In this document: piece after piece, positions 10,904 to 22,686 of the stretch
How the letters are laid out: each line of letters opens with the position of its first letter
Numbering within the stretch: the first letter of the stretch is position 1
The notes under the pieces: generated by a model
The model's database searches: none
The model's input: only the letters and a program-made list of their open reading frames with translations
Told to the model about the DNA's origin: nothing
Made by a program: the position numbers and the translations under genes
Origin: Nocardioides sp.
GTDB lineage: Bacteria; Actinomycetota; Actinomycetes; Propionibacteriales; Nocardioidaceae
Direction: 5' to 3'
DNA length: 64,000 nt
NCBI GenBank assembly: GCA_002729525.1
Contig: PBYI01000009.1
Coordinates: 272,224 to 336,223, forward strand

Positions 10904-13507
10904 CTACTGCGCGGCGGCGACCAGCCCCAGCTCGGCGACGGTCGCCAGCGCCGGGTGTCGCGGCACGACCCGGACGGTCCAGCCGAACGCACCGGCGCGG
11001 TCGAGGGCGAGCGAGCCGCTGAACCGCTGCCGGCCGCCGTCGGCGTCGCCGGTGGGGTCGAGGCGCGCCACGGCGACGTGCTCCAGGGTGTCGTCGCGCC
11101 TGGCCCGGCCGTGCACGAGCTGCACCTCCACGTCGTCGGGGGTCAGCGACCCGAGCTGTACGTCGGCGTGCACGGCGAGCCGGTCGCCCACCTCGGGCAC
11201 GTCGCTGACGCCGCCGCTCTCGACCGACTCGACCCGGACGTAGCCCCAGGCCGAGCGCACCCGGCCGGTCCAGGCGGCGAGCTCACCCGCGCCGGCGAGG
11301 TCGGCGCCGAGCGCCCGCGCGGACGCCGCGGCCGGCGCGTAGAGGTCGGTGACGTAGTCGCGCACCATCCGGGTCGCGAGCACCTTCGGCCCCAGGGAGC
11401 GCAGGGTGTGGCGCAGCATCTCGACCCAGCGCACGGGCACGCCGTCGGCGTCGGTGTCGTAGAAGCGAGGTGCGACCTCGTGCTCGACGAGGTCGTAGAG
11501 CGCCGCGGCCTCCAGGTCGTCGCGCCGGTCGGGGTCGTCGACGCCGTCGGCGGACGGGATCGCCCAGCCGTTGCCGCCGTCGTACCACTCGTCCCACCAG
11601 CCGTCGAGGATCGAGAGGTTGAGGCCGCCGTTGAGCGCGGCCTTCATGCCCGAGGTGCCGCAGGCCTCCAGCGGCCGCAGCGGGTTGTTGAGCCACACGT
11701 CGCACCCGGGGTACAGCGGCTGGGCCATCGCGATGTCGTAGTTGGGCAGGAACACCACCCGGTGCCGTACGCCGGCCTCGTCGGCGAAGCGCACGAGCTC
11801 CTGGATCAGCCGCTTGCCGCCCTCATCGGCCGGGTGCGCCTTGCCCGCGACGACCAGCTGGACCGGACGCTCCGGGTGGGTCAGCAGGGCGGTGAGGCGC
11901 TCGCGGTCGCGCAGCATCAGCGTGAGCCGCTTGTACGACGGCACGCGGCGCGCGAAGCCGATGGTCAGCACGTCGGGGTCGAGCACGTCCTCGACCCAGC
12001 CGAGCTCGGCGGGCGAGGCTCCCCGCTCGGTCCAGGAGGCGGCGAGCCGGCGGCGTACCTCCTGCACCAGCCGTGCGCGCAGCACCCGCTTGGTCGCCCA
12101 GATGTCGGCCGACGGCACCCGGTCGATGGCGTCCCAGAAGGCGTCGGTGTCGTCGGAGGCCGGATCGGCGCCGGCTTGCTCGGCGAGCTCGAACACCTCG
12201 CGGGCGACCCAGGTGGGTGCGTGCACGCCGTTGGTGATCGACCCGATCGGCACCTCCTCGGTGTCGAACTGCGACCACAGGCCGTGGAACATGCCACGAC
12301 TGACCTCGCCGTGGAGCTGCGAGACGCCGTTGGCGCGCTGGGCGAGCCGGAAGCCCATCACCGCCATGTTGAAGACGCCCGGGTCGCCGCCGTCGAAGTC
12401 CTCCGCCCCGAGGGCGAGCACGCGCTCGACCGGCACGCCCGGGGTGGCGCCGCGCTCGGTGTCGAGGTAGCGGGCGACCAGGTCGCGCGGGAAGCGGTCG
12501 ATGCCCGCGGGCACCGGGGTGTGGGTGGTGAAGACCGTCGAGGCACGTCCGGCGGCGATCGCCGACTCGACGTCCAGGGGACGACCGGTGCCGGAGGTCA
12601 CGAGCTCGCGCACCCGCTCCACCCCGAGGAAGCCGGCGTGCCCCTCGTTGGTGTGGAACACCTCCGGCTCGGGGTGGCCGGTGAGGCGGGTCCAGGTGCG
12701 CAGCGCCCGGACGCCGCCGACCCCGAGCAGCAGCTCCTGGCGCAGCCGGTGCTCCTCGCCCCCGCCGTACAGCCGGTCGGTGACGGCGACGTAGTGGTCG
12801 GGGTTGCCCTCCACGGCCGTGTCGAGCACGAGCAGCGGCACCCGGCCGACCGACGCCACCCAGACGCGGGCGACCAGGTCGGGCCCGTCGGGCATCGCGA
12901 CCGACACCGAGGCCGGCGTGCCGTCGGCCTCCAGCAGCAGCGAGATGGGCAGCCCGTCGGGGTCGACGAGCGGATAGCTCTCCTGCTGCCACCCCTCCCG
13001 CGACAGCGACTGCTCGAAGTAGCCGTGCCGGTAGAGCAGGCCGACCCCGACCACGGGCACGCCGAGGTCGCTGGCGGCCTTGAGGTGGTCGCCGGCGAGG
13101 ATGCCGAGCCCGCCGGAGTACTGCGGCAGCACCGCGCTGATCCCGAACTCCGGCGAGAAGTAGGCGATGCAGCGCGGCGCCGAGGACGTGCCGTCCTCCC
13201 CCACCGGGTGCCGGCGCTGGTACCACCGGTCCTCGGAGAGGTACGCCGTGAGGTCGTCGTGGGCGGCCGACAACCTGGTCAGGAACGCCTCGTCGGCCGC
13301 GAGCTCGGCCAGCCGGTCCGGGCCGAGGTCGCCGAGGAGCCGGACCGGGTCGTGCCCGCTGGCCTCCCAGAGGTCCGGATCGGCGGCGGCGAAGACGTCC
13401 TGGGTGGGCGGGTGCCACGACCACCGCAGGTTGGCGGCGAGCTCGCCGAGCGCGGTGAGCGCCTCGGGCAGGACGGGTCGGACCGTGAATCGTCGGATCG
13501 CGCGCAT
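10904..13507 (-). CDS. glgP: Alpha-glucan (glycogen/maltodextrin) phosphorylase
   Basis: GlgP releases glucose-1-phosphate from alpha-glucan with pyridoxal phosphate. The 867-residue form with an N-terminal DUF3417-type domain (about residues 1-120, WSWHPPTQDVFAAADPDLW) is the actinobacterial subtype. Key segments include FTTHTPVPAGIDRFP, the glucan-site VVAGKAHPADEGGKRLIQ, and the PLP-lysine block ACGTSGMKAALNGGLN. The ATG at 13507 opens MRAIRRFTVRP. It lies beside glgX and the GlgE operon, consistent with glucan turnover. Confidence 0.95.
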   Translation of the reverse strand: MRAIRRFTVRPVLPEALTALGELAANLRWSWHPPTQDVFAAADPDLWEASGHDPVRLLGDLGPDRLAELAADEAFLTRLSAAHDDLTAYLSEDRWYQRRHPVGEDGTSSAPRCIAYFSPEFGISAVLPQYSGGLGILAGDHLKAASDLGVPVVGVGLLYRHGYFEQSLSREGWQQESYPLVDPDGLPISLLLEADGTPASVSVAMPDGPDLVARVWVASVGRVPLLVLDTAVEGNPDHYVAVTDRLYGGGEEHRLRQELLLGVGGVRALRTWTRLTGHPEPEVFHTNEGHAGFLGVERVRELVTSGTGRPLDVESAIAAGRASTVFTTHTPVPAGIDRFPRDLVARYLDTERGATPGVPVERVLALGAEDFDGGDPGVFNMAVMGFRLAQRANGVSQLHGEVSRGMFHGLWSQFDTEEVPIGSITNGVHAPTWVAREVFELAEQAGADPASDDTDAFWDAIDRVPSADIWATKRVLRARLVQEVRRRLAASWTERGASPAELGWVEDVLDPDVLTIGFARRVPSYKRLTLMLRDRERLTALLTHPERPVQLVVAGKAHPADEGGKRLIQELVRFADEAGVRHRVVFLPNYDIAMAQPLYPGCDVWLNNPLRPLEACGTSGMKAALNGGLNLSILDGWWDEWYDGGNGWAIPSADGVDDPDRRDDLEAAALYDLVEHEVAPRFYDTDADGVPVRWVEMLRHTLRSLGPKVLATRMVRDYVTDLYAPAAASARALGADLAGAGELAAWTGRVRSAWGYVRVESVESGGVSDVPEVGDRLAVHADVQLGSLTPDDVEVQLVHGRARRDDTLEHVAVARLDPTGDADGGRQRFSGSLALDRAGAFGWTVRVVPRHPALATVAELGLVAAAQ

Positions 13508-13684
13508 GTGGTGACGCTAGCGCCGCGTGGATCGTTCCAAGGCCTCTGACCGGCCCTTTCTCAGCGCCGGAGGGCGCGACACTCCCACCGGTACGGCCCG
13601 ACCATCCTCCGCCGACGGTTGTGATTCACGACCTTTTCTCAGGCCCGCCATAACCGGAGCCTTGATTTTCCGTTGAGACCGGTC

Positions 13685-16600
13685 ATGACCCGAACGCCTC
13701 GCCGTCGGCTCGTCGCCGCGGCAGCAGTCAGCTCCGTCGCCGTGATGGCGACCCTCCTCCCCAGCCCCAGCACCTCCGCGGCCGCCGTGCCCGACGAGCA
13801 GCGCCCCGTGGGCGTCGGCGCGTCGGTGCTCGGAGCGGCCGAGGGCGTGATCGGACTGCGCGACCTCGACCTGCGCGGCTCCGCACGCCCGACCGCGGTG
13901 CAGAAGCGCGCGGCACGGGCCCTCGACAAGCGGCTCGGGGTGGACCTGCGCTGGAACTCGTTCGGCACGCCGTCCTCGATCCTCCCGTCGACCGGTCCCC
14001 TCGGTCGCGGCCCGAAGGACGCCCCTGTCGCGACCGCGCGTCGCTGGCTCGCCGCGAACGCCGCCCTCTTCGGCCTCAGCGCCGCGGACATGAAGAGCCT
14101 CGAGCTGGTCAGCGACCAGCCGCTGGCGATGGGCGGCGGCAACGCCGTGCTCTTCCGCCAGCGCTTCGGTGGCCTGTCCACCTCACGCGGCAGCATGGTG
14201 ACCGTCGGCGTGGCCAAGGGCCGCATCGAGTACGTGTCCTCCTCGCTGGCCCGCGCCGGCTCCGGCACGTCGGTCGCCGACGCGCGGCTGACCCCCCGCC
14301 AGGCCTGGAAGCGCGCCGCCGCGACCATCGGGTACGACCTCTCCGAGAGCACCCTCTCCGGCATCGTCGACCAGGCGGTCGACGGCTGGTCGGTCATCAA
14401 GGTGCCGGGCTTCCTCCAGCGCCAGCAGGTTCGCCTGCGCGCCCTGGCCCTGGCCAACGGCACCGTGCGCCCGGTCCTGGAGACCAACGTCATCGACTCG
14501 CAGGGCGGCAACGCGCTCGCCTACACGCTGATGGTCGACGCGGTGACCGGCAAGATCTGGACCCGCCAGAACCAGGTCGAGGCCCAGAACGACGCCTTCA
14601 CCTACACCGGCACCTACACCGCCACCACCTGCGGCCCCAAGCACTCCTTCACGCTCACGGACAACGCGACCAGGTCGATCGTGATCCTCGGCACCGCGGT
14701 CAACCCGGTCAACGACATCACGCTCAACCTGTACAACCCGGCCGGCCAGGTCATCGCCAGCCAGGACCTGCTGACCAGCCCGGAGGCGCTCACCTACAGC
14801 GCCGCCAGCATCCCGGCGGGCGACTACGCCGCGCAGGTGTGCCCGTTCGACGGCACTGCCCTGGTGCCGCCGGCCAACTACTCGATGACGGTCACCACGA
14901 CCAACCAGGAGATCGGTGGCGCCGGCGGCAGCAGCCAGCCCGAGGACGGCCAGGCCGGCAACCCGCGCTGGCGCTACTTCCCGGCCAACCCGACGCCGGA
15001 CTTCCGCACCACCACGACGCCGCGCAACACCTCGATCGTCTGCTGGTTCAAGACGTCCGGCTGCACCCTCCCGACCGGTGCGGTGCGCAACGTCGCCGCC
15101 CCCGGGCCGTGGGACTCGCTGACCACCACCGGCATGTCGACCTTCACGACCACCGGCAACAACGCCACGACGCACGAGGCATGGGCCAGCCCGCTGACCC
15201 CGGGCGGTCTCGCCCAGGCGCCGATCTCGCTGGCCCAGCAGTACACGACGCAGTTCACCGACGCGTGGAACAACTCCGGCTGCTCGCCGACCGAGCTGGT
15301 CCCGACCGGTAACGACATCGACTTCGTGACCGGCAACCTGTTCGTCTCTCACAACCGGATGCACGACTGGTCGTACTACCTCGGGTTCACCGAGGAGAGC
15401 TACAACATGCAGCTGGACAACCTGGGCCGCGGTGGCGTCGACGCCGACCCCGAGGTCGGCAACGTCCAGGCGGGCGCCCTCACCGGTGGTCAGCCGTCGC
15501 TGCTCGGTCGCGACAACGCCAACCAGATCACCCTCCAGGACGGCGTCCCCGGCATCACCAACCAGTACCTCTTCCAGCCGATCGCCGGCGCGTTCTACGC
15601 CCCGTGCTCCGACGGCTCCCTCGACATGGGCATCGTCGGCCACGAGTACACCCACGCCATCTCCAACCGGATGGTCGGCGGTCCGGACGAGGGTCTGACC
15701 ACCGAGCACGGCGGCGCGATGGGCGAGTCGTGGAGCGACCTGGCCGCGGCGGAGTACCAGTTCAGCCACGGCTACGACACCGGCGGCAACGTCTTCGCGG
15801 TGGGCTCCTACGCCACCGGCAACAAGTCCGTCGCGATCCGTGACTACGCGATCAACAAGAACCCGCTGAACTTCTCCAACTACGGCTTCGACACCACCGG
15901 CCCCGAGGTCCACGCCGACGGCGAGATCTGGAACGGGATCAACTACGAGGTCCGCCAGGCACTGGTGAAGGCCTACAACAAGAAGTTCCCGTACAAGAAC
16001 GAGACGCTCCAGCTCAAGTGCGCCCAGGCCGGAGCGGTCAAGGGTGTCGTCCGACCGCAGAAGTGCCCGGGCAACCGTCGGTGGATCCAGCTGGTCTTCG
16101 ACGCCTTCCTGCTCCAGCAGGGCGCCACGTCGATGGTCGACGCCCGCGACGCGATGCTGGCCGCCGACCGGATGCGCTTCGGCGGCGACAACCAGGACCT
16201 GCTCTGGGCGGCCTTCGCCCGCCGCGGTCTCGGCTCCACGGCGTCGGTCAAGGACGGCGAGGACGTCTCCCCCAAGCCGTCGTTCCGCACCCCCACCGGC
16301 AAGGACAACACCAAGGTCGTCTTCAAGACCTCCGGCCAGGGCAACCTGTACGTCGGTGACTACGAGGCCCGGGTGACCCCGGTCGCCGACACCTACAAGA
16401 AGACCAAGCGCGGCGCCGCCGTGCTGATGACCCCGGGTCGCTACGACATGCTCTTCGTCGGCAACACCCACGGCTTCATGCGGTTCACCGTGAAGGTGCC
16501 CGCCGGCAAGCGGCGGACCGTCGTCAGGCTGAACACGACCAAGAACCTCGCGGCAGCCCGCTCCGGCGCCAAGGTCATCTCGGCCACGGCCGGCTCGATC

Positions 16601-17176
16601 AACCCCGAGCAGCTGATCGACGGCACCGAGGACGCCTCGTGGGGCAGCGTCAACGACTCCAACGTCGACGCCGCCAACCCCTCGGTCGCGGTCGACCTCG
16701 CCGGTGGCAAGCACACCATCCGCACCGTCGCCGTCAGCGCCATGCTGCGCCCGGCGACCTCGGCCGACGGTGCGGCCGGCTCCCGCTTCACCGCGCTGCG
16801 CCGGTTCGCCATCGAGGCCTGCACCACCGGGTGCGGCTCCTCGAACGCCAGGTGGAAGCGGGTCTTCACCTCCAAGCCGAACGCCTTCCCCGGCGCTCGT
16901 CCCCGTCCGGTCGCCCCGAACCTCAACATGCGGGCCTTCCGGATCAAGCCGACCAAGGCGGCCGCGCTGCGGCTGGTGGTCCTGGAGAACCAGTGCACCG
17001 GGTTCGCCGGGTACGCCGGTGAGCAGGACTCCGACCCGCTGAACGACACCGACTGCAAGACCGCCTCCGACCGCGGCACGATCGTGCACGTAGCCGAGAT
17101 GCAGGCCTTCACGAGGAACTTCGGCAGCTGGAAGTCGTCGTACGGCATCAACAACGCGCAGCGCTCCTTCCGCTGA
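13685..17176 (+). CDS. Secreted M36 (fungalysin-type) metallopeptidase, multidomain
   Basis: This 1163-residue protein has a clear signal peptide (RRRLVAAAAVSSVAVMATLLP, cut after the SAAAVP region). An FTP-like propeptide follows (about residues 30-290), then a PPC-like beta domain (about 300-410). The M36 catalytic domain has HEYTH at about 653-657, with the third zinc ligand in GGAMGESWSD (Glu about 681). A C-terminal discoidin-like region covers about 950-1150. The ATG at 13685 is preferred over an in-frame TTG 12 bases upstream because it gives an Arg-rich n-region. It acts outside the cell. Two tandem terminators follow. Confidence 0.92.
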   Translation: MTRTPRRRLVAAAAVSSVAVMATLLPSPSTSAAAVPDEQRPVGVGASVLGAAEGVIGLRDLDLRGSARPTAVQKRAARALDKRLGVDLRWNSFGTPSSILPSTGPLGRGPKDAPVATARRWLAANAALFGLSAADMKSLELVSDQPLAMGGGNAVLFRQRFGGLSTSRGSMVTVGVAKGRIEYVSSSLARAGSGTSVADARLTPRQAWKRAAATIGYDLSESTLSGIVDQAVDGWSVIKVPGFLQRQQVRLRALALANGTVRPVLETNVIDSQGGNALAYTLMVDAVTGKIWTRQNQVEAQNDAFTYTGTYTATTCGPKHSFTLTDNATRSIVILGTAVNPVNDITLNLYNPAGQVIASQDLLTSPEALTYSAASIPAGDYAAQVCPFDGTALVPPANYSMTVTTTNQEIGGAGGSSQPEDGQAGNPRWRYFPANPTPDFRTTTTPRNTSIVCWFKTSGCTLPTGAVRNVAAPGPWDSLTTTGMSTFTTTGNNATTHEAWASPLTPGGLAQAPISLAQQYTTQFTDAWNNSGCSPTELVPTGNDIDFVTGNLFVSHNRMHDWSYYLGFTEESYNMQLDNLGRGGVDADPEVGNVQAGALTGGQPSLLGRDNANQITLQDGVPGITNQYLFQPIAGAFYAPCSDGSLDMGIVGHEYTHAISNRMVGGPDEGLTTEHGGAMGESWSDLAAAEYQFSHGYDTGGNVFAVGSYATGNKSVAIRDYAINKNPLNFSNYGFDTTGPEVHADGEIWNGINYEVRQALVKAYNKKFPYKNETLQLKCAQAGAVKGVVRPQKCPGNRRWIQLVFDAFLLQQGATSMVDARDAMLAADRMRFGGDNQDLLWAAFARRGLGSTASVKDGEDVSPKPSFRTPTGKDNTKVVFKTSGQGNLYVGDYEARVTPVADTYKKTKRGAAVLMTPGRYDMLFVGNTHGFMRFTVKVPAGKRRTVVRLNTTKNLAAARSGAKVISATAGSINPEQLIDGTEDASWGSVNDSNVDAANPSVAVDLAGGKHTIRTVAVSAMLRPATSADGAAGSRFTALRRFAIEACTTGCGSSNARWKRVFTSKPNAFPGARPRPVAPNLNMRAFRIKPTKAAALRLVVLENQCTGFAGYAGEQDSDPLNDTDCKTASDRGTIVHVAEMQAFTRNFGSWKSSYGINNAQRSFR

Positions 17177-17184
17177 CGCACCCC

Positions 17185-17214
17185 GGTGGCGGGCCCCGAG
17201 CGGGGCCCGCCACC
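17185..17214. terminator. Terminator after the M36 peptidase gene
   Basis: A 13-base perfect stem (GGTGGCGGGCCCC) with a 4-base loop begins 8 bases after the stop codon. Confidence 0.9.
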
Positions 17215-17221
17215 AGCACCT

Positions 17222-17259
17222 CGGCCCAGGTCGGGACCACGGTCCCCTGACCTGGGCCG
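17222..17259. terminator. Second tandem hairpin before glgE
   Basis: An 11-base outer stem (CGGCCCAGGTC) and a 6-base inner stem (GGGACC/GGTCCC) form a long palindrome 7 bases after the first terminator. The pair should insulate the glgE operon from the peptidase gene. Confidence 0.8.
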
Positions 17260-17301
17260 ACGTGCGTCCGGGCGACTTCCTCACACCCCGAGGAGGTTGC
17301 G

Positions 17302-17328
17302 GTGGCTTGGCCCGACCCGGTTGTCTAG
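17302..17328 (+). promoter_or_regulatory. Possible 8-codon leader minicistron before glgE
   Basis: A perfect AGGAGG lies 5 bases before a GTG that opens the reading VAWPDPVV and then a TAG stop. The stop falls 5 bases before the glgE ATG. The strong ribosome site is too far (37 bases) from the glgE start to serve it directly, so it may load ribosomes that reinitiate at glgE. This could also be chance. Confidence 0.35.
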
Positions 17329-17333
17329 CCGTC

Positions 17334-19318
17334 ATGGTCGGACGCATTCCCGTCATGGACGTCATGCCCGTGGTGGATCTCGGAAGGCAGTCGGCGAAGG
17401 CCACTGCCGGGGAGCCGCTGCCGGTCTCGGCGACGGTCTTCCGCGAGGGCCACGACAAGCTCGCTGCCGAGGTCGTGCTCATCTCACCCGACGGCGTGCG
17501 CGGCGCGCCGGTGCGGATGGAGAGGCTCACCGACCCGGTCGACCGGTACCGCGCGTGGGTGGTGCCCGACGCGGTCGGCGCGTGGACCTTCGAGGTGCAC
17601 GCGTGGAGCGACCCCGTCGCCACCTGGGACCACGCCGCCGGCATCAAGGTGCCCGCCGGCATCGACGTCGAGCTGATGCTCACCGAGGGCCGGCTGCTGC
17701 TGGAGCGCACCCAGGGCCTGGTGCCACCCAAGGGTCCGGAGGCCGCGGTGCTGGCCGCCGCGGCCGCCGCGTCCACCGACACCACCCTGGACGCCGAGGA
17801 GCGACTGGCCGCCCTGGTCTCACCCGAGGTCGCCGCGGTGCAGGCGGCGTACCCGCTGCGCGAGCTGCTGACCGTCGAGGGACCGTTCCCCGCGTGGGTC
17901 GACCGACCCCGAGCGCTGTTCGGCAGCTGGTACGAGTTCTTCCCCCGCTCCGAGGGTGCCTACGTCGACGAGGAGACCGGCAAGGTCGTCAGCGGCACCC
18001 TGCGCACCGCCGCCGAGCGGCTCGACGCCGTCGCGGCGATGGGCTTCGACGTGATCTACATGCCGCCGATCCACCCGATCGGCGAGGTCAACCGCAAGGG
18101 CCCCAACAACACCCTCACGCCCGGCCCGGACGACCCGGGCTCGCCGTGGGCCATCGGCAGCAAGGACGGTGGCCACGACGCCGTCCACCCCGACCTCGGC
18201 ACGATCGAGGACCTCGACCACTTCGTGGCGCGGGCCGGCGAGCTCGGCCTCGAGGTCGCCCTCGACCTGGCCCTCCAGGCCGCGCCGGACCACCCGTGGG
18301 TCACCGAGCATCCGGAGTGGTTCACCACCCGCGCCGACGGCACCATCGCCTACGCCGAGAACCCGCCGAAGAAGTACCAGGACATCTACCCGGTCAACTT
18401 CGACAACGACCCCACCGGCATCTGCCGCGAGGTGCTCCGGGTGGTGCGGCACTGGATGGCGCACGGCGTCCGGGTGTTCCGCGTCGACAACCCGCACACC
18501 AAGCCGTTGGCCTTCTGGGAGTGGCTGCTGGCCGAGGTGCGTCGCACCGACCCCGACGTCATCTTCCTCTCCGAGGCTTTCACCAAGCCGCCGATGATGC
18601 ACGGCCTCGGCGCGGTGGGCTACCAGCAGAGCTACACCTACTTCACCTGGCGCACCGGCAAGACCGAGATCGAGGACTACTTCCTCGAGGTCAGCCACGA
18701 GTCCGACCACACGATGCGGCCGAACTTCTTCGTCAACCCCCCCGACATCCTGCACGCGTTCCTCCAGTACGGCGGCCCGGCCGCGTTCAAGATCCGCGCC
18801 GTCCTCGCCGCGATGAGCGTGCCGAGCTGGGGCGTGTACGCCGGGTACGAGCTCTACGAGCACGTCGCGGTGCGTCCGGGCAGCGAGGAGTACCTCGACA
18901 CCGAGAAGTTCCAGGTCAAGGTGCGTGACTGGAAGGGCGCCGAGGCAGAGGGCCGCACCCTCGCGCCATACATCACCCGGCTCAACCAGATCCGCCGCGA
19001 CCACCGCGCACTGCAGCTGCTGCGCAACATCACGGTGCACCGCACCGACGACGACCACGTCGTCGCCTGGTCGAAGACCGCGACGCTCGAGGACGGCTCG
19101 GAGGACACCGTCCTGGTCGTCGTCAACCTCGACCCGCACGGCACGCGGGAGACGATGATCCACCTCGACATGCCCGCGCTCGGGCTCGGCTGGGACGACT
19201 CCCTGGTCGTGCACGACGAGCTCACCGGGGAGGAGTGGACGTGGGGCGAGCACGCCTACGTCCGGCTCGACCCCGGCCACGAACCCGCCCACATCCTCAC
19301 CGTCAGGAGGACCGCCCC

Positions 19319-19322
<4 letters not shown>
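17334..19322 (+). CDS. glgE: Alpha-1,4-glucan:maltose-1-phosphate maltosyltransferase GlgE
   Basis: GlgE extends alpha-1,4-glucan with maltosyl units from maltose-1-phosphate. The 662 residues show the N-terminal beta domain ([19 protein letters not shown]), the [19 protein letters not shown] segment unique to the family, the nucleophile Asp at about 385 ([17 protein letters not shown]) and the acid Glu at about 414 ([17 protein letters not shown]). I chose the ATG at 17334 because earlier in-frame sequence is non-conserved. It heads glgE-treS-mak-glgB, all joined by 4-base overlaps. Confidence 0.96.
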
Positions 19323-21162
<1,840 letters not shown>

Positions 21163-21166
<4 letters not shown>

Positions 21167-22686
21167 GCACCCCCGACCATCCGACCGCGCCCACCGGCGA
21201 CACCGGTCTGGCCGACTCCGGCGAGACCGTCACCCACATCGAGCCGTCGGCGTTCGTCACCTACCTGGAGAAGACCCGGTGGTTCGGCGGCAAGGGCCGC
21301 CCCTTCGAGGTCACCGACGTACGCCGGCTGGGCCGGCTGGGCGACGGCGCGCCACGCGTCGACGTGCTGCTGGTGCAGCTGACCTACGGCGACGTCGCGC
21401 CCGGCGCCCCGGACGCCGTCGAGCTCTACCAGGTGCCGCTGGCCTGCTACACCGAGGCCGAGCACCGCCTCGACCACGCCTTCATCGGCTGGTGGGAGGA
21501 CCCCGAGGAGGGGTGGCTGCACGCCTACGACGCCCTGCACGACAAGGAGGCGATGGCGCTGTGGCTGGCGGCGTTCGTCTCCGCGGAGGTGCCGACCGAC
21601 GGTGCCGACGCGGCCGAGGAGGGCGCCTTCGACGAGGGCGGGATCGACTTCCGTCGCCTGCCCGGTCACGAGCTCGAGCCCGACGCCACCGCGTCGCTGT
21701 TCTCCGGCGAGCAGTCGAACTCCTCGGTGCGCTTCGGTGAGGACTCCGTGCTGAAGGTGTTCCGCAAGATCACGCCCGGCGCCAACCCCGACATCACCAC
21801 GCACGCCGCGCTCACCCGGGCCGGCAGCGAGGACGTCGCGCACCTCTACGGCTGGGTGCAGGCCGAGGCCCCCGACGGCCTGGTCGGCCCCTCCCCCGAC
21901 GGCACCGACGTGCTGCACCTCGGGATGCTCCAGAAGTTCCTGCGCACCGCGACCGACGGCTGGGAGCTCGCGCTGTCCAGCGTGCGCACCCTGTACGCCG
22001 AGGAGGGCGTGGACGCCGAGGTGTCCGGCGGCGACTTCGAGGGCGAGGCCGCCCGCCTGGGCCTCACCCTGCGCGCCGTGCACGACCTGCTCGTCGAGCA
22101 CTTCGGCACCGGCACCACCGACGCCTCGGCGGTCGCCGACCAGATGACCACCCGGCTCGACGCCGCCGTGGCCGCCGCGCCCGCGCTGGGCGAGCACCGG
22201 ACCGCCCTGACGTCGGTGCTCGACCGGCTGCGCGGCCTCGGCGAGCTGCCGGTGCAGCGCGTGCACGGCGACCTGCACCTCGGCCAGACCCTGCGCACGT
22301 CGCTCGGCTGGAAGATCGTCGACTTCGAGGGCGAGCCCGCCAAGCCGCTGGCCGAACGGCTCCTGCCCGACTCACCCTGGCGCGACGTCGCCGGGATGCT
22401 GCGGTCCTTCGACTACGCCCCGCACGTCGTGGCGCGCCAGGCCGACGACCTCGGCGACGAGGAGAACGACGCCGACCGCCGGGTGCGCGGCGCCGCGTGG
22501 GCCGCCCGCAACCAGCTGGCCTTCCTGGCGGCGTACGCCGGAGGGGAGCTGTCGGATACCGAGAAGACCCTGGTCGACGCCTACCTGGCCGACAAGGCCG
22601 TGTACGAGACCGTCTACGAGACCCGCAACCGACCGGCCTGGGTGGAGATCCCGCTCTCGGCCGTCGCGCGGATCGGAGTCGCATGA
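21163..22686 (+). CDS. mak: Maltokinase (Pep2/Mak)
   Basis: Mak phosphorylates maltose with ATP to maltose-1-phosphate, the GlgE donor. The 507-residue protein has the family N-cap ([16 protein letters not shown]) and an eukaryotic-kinase-like lobe. The catalytic loop is [12 protein letters not shown], and the metal-binding segment is [20 protein letters not shown]. The GTG start overlaps the treS stop (GTGA) and the stop overlaps glgB (ATGA). The middle region (about residues 130-165) is acidic and variable. Confidence 0.95.

Noticed and set aside
10955..13549. 864-residue open frame on the plus strand opposite glgP
   Set aside because: Low-complexity Gly/Val/Asp/Arg composition typical of an antisense shadow; glgP itself is a clear family member.
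14183..17785. 1200-residue open frame on the minus strand opposite the M36 peptidase gene
   Set aside because: It has no family-like motifs and mirrors the codon pattern of the plus-strand gene. Long antisense frames are expected at this GC content.
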